From assembly GCF_031177825.1 (NCBI RefSeq), contig NZ_JAPSKE010000002.1:372001-436000 (forward strand): DNA of 64,000 bases, read 5' to 3'. Positions within the stretch are counted from its first letter, which is position 1. Each line of letters opens with the position of its first letter. This document shows, in pieces, positions 1-8,134 of this stretch. The translations under genes were made by a program, and so were the position numbers. A model generated the notes under the pieces. The model did not search any database, had not been told where the DNA came from, and worked only from the letters and a program-made list of their open reading frames with translations. This DNA comes from Paenibacillus sp. (lineage in GTDB: Bacteria > Bacillota > Bacilli > Paenibacillales > YIM-B00363).

Positions 1-357
1 GGCCCGCGCCGCGGCGACGAGCGACGCGGTAAGCGTAGCGACAGCCAGCTCTTCGAGCCAGTATGCTTCGGCGATATAGTACCCGGCTGCCGCGGAGACG
101 AGCGACAGCCCGAGACCGACCGGCCAGCCTCCATATAACGTTCCGGCGATGAGCGGAATGAATTTCAGGTCGTAAGTGAGACCGTGACCGTACGTGTAGG
201 GGAAAAACATGCAGCCGACGAGCGGAACGCCCATGAAAAAACCGATCGCGAGGGGACCGGTGCGGTGGAACGGCAAGCGCTGCGAGAACGTCTGAATGAC
301 GAGAAACGGAAAAGCGGTAAGCATGACATTCAGCAGGATGGATGTGAGATTGTTCAT
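1..357 (-). CDS. LytS/YhcK-type 5TM receptor protein, N-terminal part (cut by window edge)
   Basis: The minus strand reads without a stop from ATG at 357 to the window edge, giving 119 residues. They are almost entirely hydrophobic and include a YDLKFIPLIAGTLYGG segment near residue 72. That pattern (charged loop, then IPLI-GxLYGG) is typical of the 5TM-5TMR_LYT domain found at the N terminus of LytS-type histidine kinases, YhcK-like diguanylate cyclases and related sensors. The output domain lies outside the window, so kinase versus GGDEF/EAL/HD output cannot be decided. The gene is divergent from the AraC gene at 586. No strong Shine-Dalgarno is visible upstream of the start. The family assignment is fairly secure; the signalling output is unknown. 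Confidence 0.7.
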   Translation of the reverse strand, partial: MNNLTSILLNVMLTAFPFLVIQTFSQRLPFHRTGPLAIGFFMGVPLVGCMFFPYTYGHGLTYDLKFIPLIAGTLYGGWPVGLGLSLVSAAAGYYIAEAYWLEELAVATLTASLVAAARA

Positions 358-448
358 AGTCCCTTAAACCCAATCATCGGTCCTCAAAGCCTCTCGACGT
401 CGAATTTTGCCTCATTATACCATTAAATGCCAATGATTGGATAGAATG

Positions 449-484
449 AAAGCCTCATTCCGTTAGGAATAAGGCCTTTTTTTT
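449..484 (+). terminator. Terminator-like hairpin upstream of the AraC gene
   Basis: An imperfect stem (AAAGCCTCATTCC / GGAATAAGGCCTTT, loop GTTA) is followed by eight T on the plus strand. It lies between two divergent genes, so no upstream plus-strand gene in the window needs it. It could stop antisense transcription into the 586 gene or act in a leader from a distal promoter. Confidence 0.45.
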
Positions 485-552
485 GAGGAAACCGCCGAAA
501 TCCGTCACCATTTTGCCGAATGCGTCACTCCTGCGAGGTTCGTCGAATCGTG

Positions 553-558
553 TATAAT
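553..558 (+). promoter_or_regulatory. -10 hexamer of the AraC gene
   Basis: A perfect TATAAT sits 27 bases before ATG 586, with no convincing -35 (best CTGCGA at 531-536). Its position inside the longer reading frame that starts at 520 argues that translation starts at 586. Confidence 0.5.
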
Positions 559-585
559 GGAAGCCGGAAGGAGAGTGGGGACGCT

Positions 586-1473
586 ATGGAGGACCTAGAT
601 GGGCGCATGCGCCTGCACGGCACGAAGGAAGTTCACGTCCTGCCGGACGTTCGAACGACGTTCCAACTGTTCGCCGCGCACCTGCGGCGCGTCGACGCGC
701 CGTGGTCTTACCCGCCGCATGCCCACGCCATGTTCGAGCTGAACGTCGTGACCGAAGGCCTACAGCGGTTCTCGATCGAGTCGAAGACGCACGAGCAGCG
801 CGCCGGGGACATCGCGATCGTCCGTCCCGGCGAACGCCATGCGGCGACGGCGGACGACGGGGACGCGATGGCTTATTTCTGCCTTCATTTCCAAGCGGAC
901 GACCCGTCGCTGCGGCGAAGCCTGCATGCGCTCGATCGCGGGCTGTATCCGCAAGGCTCCGAGGTCGAGCGGCGGATCGGTCCGGCGATCTCCCGCCTGA
1001 TCGAGCTCGCCACCGCCGAGGCCGACGCGGAATCCGCCGCGCTCCGCATGCGGACGCTGTCCGCCGTCTATGCGCTGCTCGCCGCCCTCGCCGAGGAGCC
1101 GGAGCCTGAGCGGCGAAACGAGGGCAAGCCTGCCGGGGCCGCCGCGCGTCTCGCGGAAGCGATCGCAAGTCGGATCGAACGATCGGTCGCCGAAGGCGCG
1201 GACGGCGAAGCGGAGGACGACGCGATCTTGCGAATCGCCCGCTCGCTCGGCTACAGCCCGTCGCACTGCGCGCGCGTCTTTCGGGAAGCGTACGGCATGT
1301 CGCCGCGCGCGTATCGTTCCGCCGTCACGCTCCGCGAAGCGAAGCTGCTGCTGCTCGACCCGTTCCTCTCCGTCGAGGCGATCGCGGCGAAGCTCGGCTA
1401 CGCCGACCCCGCGACGTTCAGCAAGCAGTTTCGCCGTTGGACCGGCATGTCGCCGAGGGAATACCGGACGTAA
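586..1473 (+). CDS. AraC family transcriptional regulator
   Basis: This 295-residue protein has an N-terminal cupin-type sensing domain (PPHAHAMFELNVV near residue 45, then a beta-rich stretch to about 130). A C-terminal double helix-turn-helix follows, with LGYSPSHCARVFREAYGMSP and then LGYADPATFSKQFRRWTGMSPREY at the end, the standard AraC/XylS DNA-binding layout. The start at 586 is chosen over 520 because AAGGAG lies at 568-573 and a TATAAT box falls upstream inside the longer frame. The gene converges on fixX, with only 27 bases between stops. The effector is unknown. Because the fix operon points toward it rather than away, control of fixABCX by this protein is possible but not shown. 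Confidence 0.85.
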   Translation: MEDLDGRMRLHGTKEVHVLPDVRTTFQLFAAHLRRVDAPWSYPPHAHAMFELNVVTEGLQRFSIESKTHEQRAGDIAIVRPGERHAATADDGDAMAYFCLHFQADDPSLRRSLHALDRGLYPQGSEVERRIGPAISRLIELATAEADAESAALRMRTLSAVYALLAALAEEPEPERRNEGKPAGAAARLAEAIASRIERSVAEGADGEAEDDAILRIARSLGYSPSHCARVFREAYGMSPRAYRSAVTLREAKLLLLDPFLSVEAIAAKLGYADPATFSKQFRRWTGMSPREYRT

Positions 1474-1500
1474 GCCGCTTCCCCTCGGCCCGCTCGAAGC

Positions 1501-1791
1501 TCAACCGTACTTGTACGTGATGCCGTGCCCTCCTTTCGGATACACCCAATGGATGTTGTGCGACGGGCAGGCGATGCGGCAGGTGCCGCATTCGATGCAA
1601 TTTTCATAGGCGACGGTCGTAATCTTCTGCTTCCCGTCCCATTCGTACACGTCCGACGGGCAGAAATAATTGCAATCCTTCGTCGTGCACTTCAGACACG
1701 TATCCCGCTCCTTAATGATCAAGTGCGACTGGTCGTCGCACTTGTAGCGAATCGTGAACAGCCGATCCGTTACCGCGCTGTTTCCGTTCAT
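1501..1791 (-). CDS. fixX: FixX ferredoxin-like protein
   Basis: The product has 96 residues. The C-terminal half carries the 4Fe-4S ligand motif CIECGTCRIACP, preceded by a second cysteine group (CLKCTTKDCNYFCP) typical of FixX/ETF-QO ferredoxin domains. It is the last gene of fixABCX and its ATG overlaps the fixC stop as ATGA, implying translational coupling. GGAGGG lies about 10 bases upstream, so 1791 is preferred to the ATG at 1809. In the family, FixX takes electrons from FixC in the membrane-associated FixABCX complex, which couples NADH oxidation to reduction of both quinone and low-potential ferredoxin or flavodoxin. Identification is strong from motif plus operon context. Confidence 0.9.
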   Translation of the reverse strand: MNGNSAVTDRLFTIRYKCDDQSHLIIKERDTCLKCTTKDCNYFCPSDVYEWDGKQKITTVAYENCIECGTCRIACPSHNIHWVYPKGGHGITYKYG

Positions 1792-3098
1792 CCATTCATC
1801 GCCCTCCATCCCTTATAGCCGAGTTTCATCAGGTTCACCGGGCCGCCGGCCGCCTTCTTGATGATCTCGACCGCCTTCCGCTGCTTCGCCGCCTTCGTCT
1901 CCCCGTCCACGAGGAACATCTGGTACGCCGCCTCGTTCACTGCGCGCGGCAGCTTCTCGAATAACAGCTCCGGATCTTCGTCCTTCAGCAGCTGATGCAT
2001 GCCTTTGTATTTCTTAAGGTCCTTCGCCACGAACGACTCGCGAATGTTACGGTCGTAGGACGAGAGCGAGGGTGCGGAATAATTTTCGACCGCTCGCGCC
2101 CGTACGATCGCTTCTCCCGCCAGCCGCCCCGACGTCATCGCCAGATTGGTGCCCTCGCGGTGCACGAAATTGACGAGCTGCGCCGCATCGCCGCAGACGA
2201 CCCAGCCGGCGCCGGACAGCGGCGGAATCGAATGATACCCGCCCTCGGGAATGAGATGTCCGGAATATTCCTTCGTTTCGCCGCCTTGGATGAGCTTCCT
2301 TATCATCGGATGCTGCTTCACCGCGTCGAGCACGGCGTACGGCTTCACCTTCTTGTCGCGCAGGTGGTTCACCATGACGCCGACGCCGAGCGAGATCGTC
2401 TCCTTGTTCGTGTAGAGGAATCCCATGCCGGCCATCCCGAGCGACGTCTCGCCCATGAACTCGATCGTGACGCCTTCGTCGCCTTCGAGGTTGAACCGGT
2501 CCTCGATTTTCTCCCGCGGCAACGCGATGACTTCTTTCACCGCCAGCGACACTTGATCGGGCTCCCATTCCCGATGAATGCCCATCGCCTTGCCGAGCAG
2601 CGAATTGACGCCGTCGGCGATGACGACGACGTTCGCGTACAGGTCGCCGTCCTCCCGATCGGTCCGCACGCCGACGACCTTGTCGCCTTCCCGGATGACG
2701 TCGGTGACGACCGTCTCGTACACGGGGATGGCGCCCGCCTCGACCGCTTTGTTCGCGAACCATTGGTCGAACTTGACCCGAAGGCCCGTGAAGCAGTTGT
2801 AAGGCGCCTTATACGCCTCGTTCCGGTGACCGAGCGTCACCATCGAGTCCTTGCCCATGAGCCAGATGCGCTGCTCCACGATATGCCGTTCGATCGGCGC
2901 GTTCCGCTCCGTCCAAAACTCCGGCACGAGCTCTTCGATCTGCTTGCGATACAGCACGCCTCCGAACAAGTTTTTCGCGCCGGGGAACTCGCCCCGCTCG
3001 ATCAGCACCACGGACAATCCGGCCCGCGCCATCGTCATGGCCGCCGCCGCGCCCGCCGGTCCCGCGCCGACGACGACCGCGTCGAACTTTTCCGCCAT
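1788..3098 (-). CDS. fixC: FixC electron transfer flavoprotein-quinone oxidoreductase
   Basis: The 436-residue protein begins with an FAD-binding Rossmann motif (VVVGAGPAGAAAAMTMARAG at residues 8-27). It continues with features of the ETF-QO/FixC flavoprotein family, such as the FPGAKNLFGG segment and a second FAD contact region with VVCGDAAQLVNF about two thirds along. Length matches FixC (about 430). It should accept electrons from FixAB and pass them to the quinone pool, partnered with the FixX iron-sulfur protein encoded directly downstream in an overlapping frame. It lies 41 bases downstream of fixB on the same strand. No truncation is seen. Confidence 0.93.
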   Translation of the reverse strand: MAEKFDAVVVGAGPAGAAAAMTMARAGLSVVLIERGEFPGAKNLFGGVLYRKQIEELVPEFWTERNAPIERHIVEQRIWLMGKDSMVTLGHRNEAYKAPYNCFTGLRVKFDQWFANKAVEAGAIPVYETVVTDVIREGDKVVGVRTDREDGDLYANVVVIADGVNSLLGKAMGIHREWEPDQVSLAVKEVIALPREKIEDRFNLEGDEGVTIEFMGETSLGMAGMGFLYTNKETISLGVGVMVNHLRDKKVKPYAVLDAVKQHPMIRKLIQGGETKEYSGHLIPEGGYHSIPPLSGAGWVVCGDAAQLVNFVHREGTNLAMTSGRLAGEAIVRARAVENYSAPSLSSYDRNIRESFVAKDLKKYKGMHQLLKDEDPELLFEKLPRAVNEAAYQMFLVDGETKAAKQRKAVEIIKKAAGGPVNLMKLGYKGWRAMNG

Positions 3099-3139
3099 AC
3101 GCCCAACCCCTTCCCCCTCGGAAAATGATCCTACGCCGT

Positions 3140-4213
3140 CTACGCCGTCTCCGACGCCTTCGCCCGGGCGATGCCGCCGACGCCTCGCCGCGCCTTAATT
3201 CGCTCCGTAATCGCCGGCACGATCTTGAACAAGTCGCCGACGATGCCGTAATGCGCGATGCGGAAGATCGGCGCGTTCTCGTCCCGATTGATCGCGACGA
3301 TCGTCTCGGCGTTCGACATGCCGACCGTATGCTGCACCGCGCCGGAGATGCCGATCGCGAAATATAGCTTCGGGCGCACCGTCTGCCCGGTCTGGCCGAC
3401 CTGGTGCTCGTGTTTGATCCACCCGGCGTCGACCGCCGCCCGGGAGGCGCCGACGACGCCGCCCAGCGCGTCCGCAAGCGCTTCCAGCATGCGGAACGCT
3501 TCGGGCCCGCCGAGCCCTCTGCCTCCCGCTACGATGATTTCCGCCTCCTCGAGGTTGACGCCGCCGGTTTCCTCGAGGAAATCCAGCACCTGCGTCGCGA
3601 TGTCCTCCTCCTTCAGCGGGCATTCGATCCGCACGATCTCGCCTTGCCTCGACGCGTCGCGCGGCAGCGCCTGGAACACGCCGGCCCGCGCCGTCGCCAT
3701 CTGAGGCCGGTACTGCTTGCATAGAATCGTTGCCATCATCTTCTCGGAAAACGCCGGCCGGCTCGCCAGCAGCAGCCGCGACGGATGCGGCTCCACGTCC
3801 AGCTCCGTCGTGTCCGCGGTCAGCCCCGTCGGCAGATGCGTCGCGATCGCGCCCGCAAGGTCGCGCCCCGTCGCCGTCGCGCCGAACAGGACGATCTCGG
3901 GCTTCGCGTCTTCGATGAGGCGAAGCATCACCCGGCTGTACGGACGCGTCCGGTACTCCTTCAGCTCCGGAGCGTCGCATAGGTAGACGGTGTCCGCCCC
4001 GTAGCAGACCGCTTCCTGCGCCAGCCGCTCGACGCCGTGCCCGATGACGACGGCTTTCAGCGGCACCTCCAGCTTGTCGGCCAGCTTCTTCCCTTCGCCG
4101 AGCAGCTGCCAGGAGACGCTCTTCGCCCGCCCGCCGCGCTGCTCGACGAAAATCAAGACGCCTCGATAGGCCGACCAATCGGGCATGGCGGTATCCTTAT
4201 CCCTCTCGCTCAT
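3140..4213 (-). CDS. fixB: FixB / electron transfer flavoprotein alpha subunit
   Basis: The 357-residue protein has an N-terminal adenine-nucleotide alpha-hydrolase-like fold and a C-terminal ETF-alpha FAD domain. The latter shows VGASRAAVDAGW, QVGQTGQTVRPKLYFAIG and GISGAVQH, the residues that surround FAD in this family. ATG 4213 is used because AAGGAGG lies about 11 bases upstream and longer starts run into fixA. fixA ends 23 bases upstream, so the two subunits are co-translated. With FixA it forms the bifurcating flavoprotein dimer. A simple housekeeping ETF for acyl-CoA dehydrogenases is the alternative, but the adjoining fixCX genes favour the Fix type. Confidence 0.93.
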   Translation of the reverse strand: MSERDKDTAMPDWSAYRGVLIFVEQRGGRAKSVSWQLLGEGKKLADKLEVPLKAVVIGHGVERLAQEAVCYGADTVYLCDAPELKEYRTRPYSRVMLRLIEDAKPEIVLFGATATGRDLAGAIATHLPTGLTADTTELDVEPHPSRLLLASRPAFSEKMMATILCKQYRPQMATARAGVFQALPRDASRQGEIVRIECPLKEEDIATQVLDFLEETGGVNLEEAEIIVAGGRGLGGPEAFRMLEALADALGGVVGASRAAVDAGWIKHEHQVGQTGQTVRPKLYFAIGISGAVQHTVGMSNAETIVAINRDENAPIFRIAHYGIVGDLFKIVPAITERIKARRGVGGIARAKASETA

Positions 4214-4236
4214 TCGTGATCGTCCCTCCTTCTCCG

Positions 4237-5070
4237 TTACATCCAGCCGAGCCGCTCGGGCAGCCCGCTCGCCCACAGCTTGTCGGCCAGCGCTTCCGCC
4301 GCTTGCTGCGGCGTATCCGCCGGAAGCATCGTCGTATTCGCCTTGCGCGCTTCCGGCACCCACGTCTTGGAGACGATCGTCGGCGATCCCTTCAGTCCGA
4401 TCTTCGACCGCTCGATGTCGGGGAAGTCCGCCGTCGTCCAGACGACTGGCTTATACCGGGCGGCTCGGAGCATGCCCGGCAGCGTCGCGCGGCGCACCTT
4501 ATTGAGCTCCTTGAGCGCGGTGACGAGCGCCGGCATCCGGGTTTGCACGACTTCGACCCCGTCTTCGAGATGGCGGTGAACCGTAATCGTACGGGACGGT
4601 TCGTCGACCTCGACGACCTTGGAGACGTACGTCAGCTGCTCGGTGTCGAGCCGGCAGGCGACGCCCGGTCCGACCTGTCCCGTGTCGCCGTCGAGCGTCT
4701 GCTTGCCGCAGAAGATAAGGTCGACCGGCCCCCAAGTTTCCTCGACCTTGCGGATCGTCTTCGCGACGACGTACGACGTCGCCAGCGTATCCGCGCCGGC
4801 GAAGCCGCGGTCGGTGACGAGCACCGCTTCGTCGGCGCCGAGCGAGATGCATTCCTTAAGCCCCTTCTCCGCCGGAGGCGGCCCCATCGTCACGACCGTG
4901 ACGCGCGCGCCGAGCTCGTCTTTGATGCGCAGCGCCTCTTCGAGACCGTGCAGGTCGTAGAAGTTGACGATGCTGGGCACGCCTTGGCGGATCAGCGTAT
5001 TGTCCTTCGGATCGATGCGGATTTCGCGGCTGTCGGGCACTTGCTTTACGCATACGACGATGTGCAGCAA
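4237..5070 (-). CDS. fixA: FixA / electron transfer flavoprotein beta subunit
   Basis: The 277-residue product begins IVVCVKQVPDS and contains the ETF-beta/FixA signature region around residues 110-150 (LIFCGKQTLDGDTGQVGP), which in bifurcating ETFs helps bind the second flavin. The start is a TTG at 5070, the only in-frame start giving the conserved N terminus, with AAAGGA about 11 bases upstream. It is the first gene of fixABCX. The AT-rich stretch upstream (about 5100-5170) presumably contains the operon promoter, although no clear -35/-10 pair could be picked. Function: NADH-oxidising half of the FixABCX electron-bifurcating complex. Confidence 0.92.
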   Translation of the reverse strand: MLHIVVCVKQVPDSREIRIDPKDNTLIRQGVPSIVNFYDLHGLEEALRIKDELGARVTVVTMGPPPAEKGLKECISLGADEAVLVTDRGFAGADTLATSYVVAKTIRKVEETWGPVDLIFCGKQTLDGDTGQVGPGVACRLDTEQLTYVSKVVEVDEPSRTITVHRHLEDGVEVVQTRMPALVTALKELNKVRRATLPGMLRAARYKPVVWTTADFPDIERSKIGLKGSPTIVSKTWVPEARKANTTMLPADTPQQAAEALADKLWASGLPERLGWM

Positions 5071-5443
5071 CGAGCGATCATCCTTTCGTTTGTGAAAAAT
5101 GGTACATAACCTCGGACAAGGTGTCTGAATTTTAGTGATATTCTGACAATATATATATACCTATTCTAGACGTAAAGAAAACATCCTTCAACAAAAATGT
5201 TACCGCTTACAGAAATTTGGGCGATTGTCTTGGGTCTGCGTGATATCCCCCTTGAATTCCATGGAACGTTTCCCGCTAATCCGTTCGCGGAGGTTCAGGC
5301 TCGACGGGCAATCGGCAAGGTAACGACGGGTGCCGCGAAATGCGAGAGATCGAACGGCATGGGAGATGCGAAGCGTCAGGTGCATGGCGAGTCTGCGGCG
5401 GTTCGTTCGATGCGCGGGGCGCGAAACGCGGAATAGGAACAAC
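5071..5443. other. Gene-free stretch between fixA and the candidate sRNA
   Basis: About 370 bases without a supported gene. The first 100 bases are AT-rich (including a TATATATATA run near 5150-5160) and probably hold the fixABCX promoter. The open frames at 5197-5436 (plus) and 5457-5200 (minus) are overlapping, lack ribosome binding sites and resemble no family, so they are not called. Confidence 0.5.
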
Positions 5444-5548
5444 AAAAAAGTCGCCAATAAGGCGACCTCATCTTGAACGTAAGGGTTTCATAATGTACAC
5501 TATAGAAATGCATGTCGTGCGACATCAGCCGATACTTATAATCTTCTC
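5444..5548 (-). ncRNA. Candidate small non-coding RNA divergent from helD
   Basis: On the minus strand a near-perfect sigma-A promoter (5555-5583) is followed about 90 bases later by an intrinsic terminator: GTCGCC-TTATT-GGCGAC (5466-5450) followed by six T (5449-5444). The predicted transcript is roughly 105 nucleotides. The only ATG-initiated frame that ends inside it (seven codons) has no ribosome binding site. An ATGTCG-CA-CGACAT inverted repeat lies in the middle. It matches no RNA family recognised here. Its 5' part would be antisense to a possible helD leader. Confidence 0.5.
5473..5501 (+). promoter_or_regulatory. Possible helD promoter
   Basis: TTGAAC (5473-5478), a 17-base spacer and TACACT (5496-5501) lie about 105 bases before the helD start. 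An ATGTCG-TG-CGACAT inverted repeat follows at 5512-5525 and could be an operator. Confidence 0.35.
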
Positions 5549-5554
5549 AATTAT

Positions 5555-5583
5555 ATTGTATCAGTTACTCGCACGAATGTCAA
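5555..5583 (-). promoter_or_regulatory. Near-consensus sigma-A promoter on the minus strand
   Basis: Reading the minus strand: TTGACA (5583-5578), exactly 17 bases, TACAAT (5560-5555). No protein gene follows; the transcript would meet a terminator at 5450-5466. Confidence 0.7.
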
Positions 5584-5607
5584 CATCCTCTTCAAGGAGT
5601 GGTTTTT

Positions 5608-8019
5608 TTGCATCCATCCGACCCCTGGGCAGCGGAACGAAGCCGATTCGAGGACGTGCGGCGCCTCATCGTCGAGCGGCTCGAACGGCTCGAGCCCCTC
5701 ATCGTCGAAGAGCGCGATCGCGTCGTCGATCTGCGCAAGCAGTTCTGGGACGACGTCACCTTGAACTTCGGCTCGTACGACGAAGCGCTGGAGACGGCCG
5801 CCAACGTCACCCAGCAGGCGAGACTGGTGGGCGAACGCGAACGCGCCCACCGCGCGCTCGTTCGTCAAATCGCCGGTCTGAAGCGGCTGCGCGAAACGCC
5901 TTACTTCGGCTTCGTCGCCTTCCGCGAAGAAGGCGGTTCGCCCGCCGCGGAACACTCCGTCTACATCGGCTCCTCCACCCTGCTCGGCGACGACGGCGAG
6001 ACGCTGTTCGTCACCGACTGGCGGGCGCCGATCGCGTCGCTCTACTACGATTACCAGCCCGGCGAAGCGAGCTACGAATCGCCCGAAGGGCTCGTTCGCG
6101 GCGAGATGACGCGCAAGCTCCAGTTCCTGACGGAGCGGGGGAACTGGGTCGGCGCGTTCGACAGCGGCGTCACGATCGGAGACGCGCTTCTCGGCCGCAT
6201 GCTCGCGACGAACTCCGACGCGCGCATGAAGACGATCGTCTCGACGATCCAGAAGGAGCAGAACGCCGCCATCCGCAACGACGACAAGCGGCTGCTCGTC
6301 GTGCACGGGCCGGCCGGCAGCGGCAAGACGTCCGCCGCGCTGCAGCGGGTCGCCTATCTCTTGTATAAACATCGCGACACGCTGAAGTCCGAGCAGATGC
6401 TGCTCTTCTCTCCGAATCCGATGTTCATGAGCTACGTCGACACCGTCCTGCCGGAGCTCGGCGAGGAGCCGATCGGCCAGACGACGTTCCTTGCGTATTT
6501 AGAATATCGATTCGGCCGCGAATTCGAGGTCGAGCATCCGTTCGACGCGCTGGAGACGCTGCTCGGCGAGACGGACGAGGAAGCGGCGGAGCGAATCGAA
6601 CGAACCGTGCGCGCGAAGTCGGATCCCTCGCTGCTCGCCGAGCTCGACGACTTCGTCAAGCGGCTCGGGGCGGAGACGATTCCGTTCCGCGGCCTTCGTC
6701 TGAACGGCAAGACGCTCGTCTCCCGCAGCGTCGTCAAGTCCGTCTTCGCGTCGACGGACGAACGCCTGAAGCTTCCCGATCGGCTGTTCGCCGCGAAGAA
6801 GCTGCTGCTTCGCAAGCTTTCCGAGCGCGAAGTCGCCGAGCGCGATGCGGATTGGGTGAGCTCGGAGCTGGAGACGGTCGATGCGGACCTGCTGCGGCGG
6901 GCGTACAAGGAAGTGCGGAAGCGGCAAAGAAGCCGAGACGCCGTCTTCAACGAAAACACGCTCGAAGAGAGCATCCTTCGCGAATTGATCGTGAAGGAAC
7001 GGTTCGAGACGCTGCGCCGCCGCGTCAAACGGCTTCGCTTCGTAGACGTGCCGGAATTGTACGTCGCTTTCCTTCGTTCAAGGCGTTCCGGCGACGATCT
7101 CGTCTGGGCGGCCGCGACGGAGCGAACCGCCGAAGCGCTCGAGGCGAAGCGGATGCCATACGACGACGCGGCGCTGTACCTCCACCTGCTCGACGCGTTG
7201 GAAGGGGGCCGCGAGCGGCGCGACGTAAGACATGTCCTCATCGACGAAGCGCAGGATTACTCCCCGCTCCAGCTGGAATATATTAAACGGCTGTTCCCGG
7301 TCGCGCGCATGACGATCGTCGGCGACTTCCGGCAGGCCATCTTCCCGTTCGCCGCCGCGCTTCACGAGAACGACGCCATGCTGCGGCTGTACGGCGAAGC
7401 GGACACCGCCTTCGTGCCGTTCGCGCGCTGTTACCGGTCGACGCGGGAGATCGTCGGCTTCGCCAAGCGGCTGCTCGCGGACGGCGGCCCCGACATCGTG
7501 CCGTTCGACCGGCCCGGCGAGCGCCCCGTCCTCGTCCGCGCGGACGATCAAGACGCCGTCTACGTCGCCGTCGCGAGAGACATTCGCCGCCTTCAAGAGG
7601 AAGGCTACGGATCGATCGCCGTCGTCGCGAAGACCGCCGCGGACAGCGCCGCCGCGTTCGAACGGCTGCAGCCGTTCGTCGGCGAGCTCGCGCTCGTTAC
7701 GAGGGAGACGTCCCGCTTCCCGAAGGGTCCGTGCGTCGTCCCCTCCTACTTGGCGAAGGGCGTAGAATTCGACGCCGTGCTTATCGCGGACGCTTCCGAG
7801 CGGGCATACGGCCAAGAACGGGAGCGCAAACTGTTTTATACCGCCTGCACCCGGGCGATGCACCGGCTGCGATTGTACGCGGCCGGCCCGCTGTCTCCGT
7901 TCCTGCGGCAGGTCGCGGCGGACGCCTATGCCATCGAAGATGCGGAAAACATTGGCAGCGCACCGTCTGCAACCGCGGCGCGCGCATCGGCGTCAGTATC
8001 GTATAGAGAAGAGACATAA
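5608..8019 (+). CDS. helD: HelD-like superfamily I RNA polymerase-associated helicase
   Basis: The 803-residue UvrD/Rep-like ATPase has a Walker A motif GPAGSGKTSAALQR near residue 235, a Walker B/motif II LIDEAQDYS near 545, motif III VGDFRQAIFP, YLAKGVEFDAV and LFYTACTRAMHRL near the end. The long N-terminal helical region (VRRLIVERLERLEPLI...) before the first motif is the HelD arm that inserts into RNA polymerase channels. HelD proteins remove stalled RNA polymerase from DNA using ATP. The start is TTG 5608: AAGGAG at 5594-5599 is eight bases upstream, whereas GTG 5599 overlaps that site. It is a single gene converging on the FAH operon at a shared hairpin. The alternative, a DNA repair helicase, is less likely given the N-terminal arm. 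Confidence 0.88.
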   Translation: MHPSDPWAAERSRFEDVRRLIVERLERLEPLIVEERDRVVDLRKQFWDDVTLNFGSYDEALETAANVTQQARLVGERERAHRALVRQIAGLKRLRETPYFGFVAFREEGGSPAAEHSVYIGSSTLLGDDGETLFVTDWRAPIASLYYDYQPGEASYESPEGLVRGEMTRKLQFLTERGNWVGAFDSGVTIGDALLGRMLATNSDARMKTIVSTIQKEQNAAIRNDDKRLLVVHGPAGSGKTSAALQRVAYLLYKHRDTLKSEQMLLFSPNPMFMSYVDTVLPELGEEPIGQTTFLAYLEYRFGREFEVEHPFDALETLLGETDEEAAERIERTVRAKSDPSLLAELDDFVKRLGAETIPFRGLRLNGKTLVSRSVVKSVFASTDERLKLPDRLFAAKKLLLRKLSEREVAERDADWVSSELETVDADLLRRAYKEVRKRQRSRDAVFNENTLEESILRELIVKERFETLRRRVKRLRFVDVPELYVAFLRSRRSGDDLVWAAATERTAEALEAKRMPYDDAALYLHLLDALEGGRERRDVRHVLIDEAQDYSPLQLEYIKRLFPVARMTIVGDFRQAIFPFAAALHENDAMLRLYGEADTAFVPFARCYRSTREIVGFAKRLLADGGPDIVPFDRPGERPVLVRADDQDAVYVAVARDIRRLQEEGYGSIAVVAKTAADSAAAFERLQPFVGELALVTRETSRFPKGPCVVPSYLAKGVEFDAVLIADASERAYGQERERKLFYTACTRAMHRLRLYAAGPLSPFLRQVAADAYAIEDAENIGSAPSATAARASASVSYREET

Positions 8020-8089
8020 GCAACTAAGGAGATATCATCGAACGATGCCGATTCGGATCCGGACCGGTTGAAGACGCCCTATCCGACGA

Positions 8090-8123
8090 GAACAAGCCCT
8101 TCGGCGATCCGAAGGGCTTGTTC
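8090..8123. terminator. 15-bp perfect stem-loop between convergent genes
   Basis: GAACAAGCCCTTCGG and its complement flank a CGAT loop, between the helD stop and the FAH-family stop. No T tract follows on either strand, so termination efficiency is uncertain, but position and symmetry suit a bidirectional terminator. Confidence 0.6.
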
Positions 8124-8134
8124 CGCGTTCCGAA

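Noticed and set aside
1995-3128. 377-codon plus-strand frame opposite fixC
   Set aside because: Antisense shadow of fixC, no start signals and no family resemblance.
5197-5457. Overlapping small frames of about 80 codons on both strands between fixA and helD
   Set aside because: No ribosome binding sites, mutually overlapping, no motifs; one overlaps the sRNA terminator.
6432-7241. 269-codon serine-rich minus-strand frame inside helD
   Set aside because: Codon-phase artefact of the helD gene; low-complexity S/R composition and no start signal.
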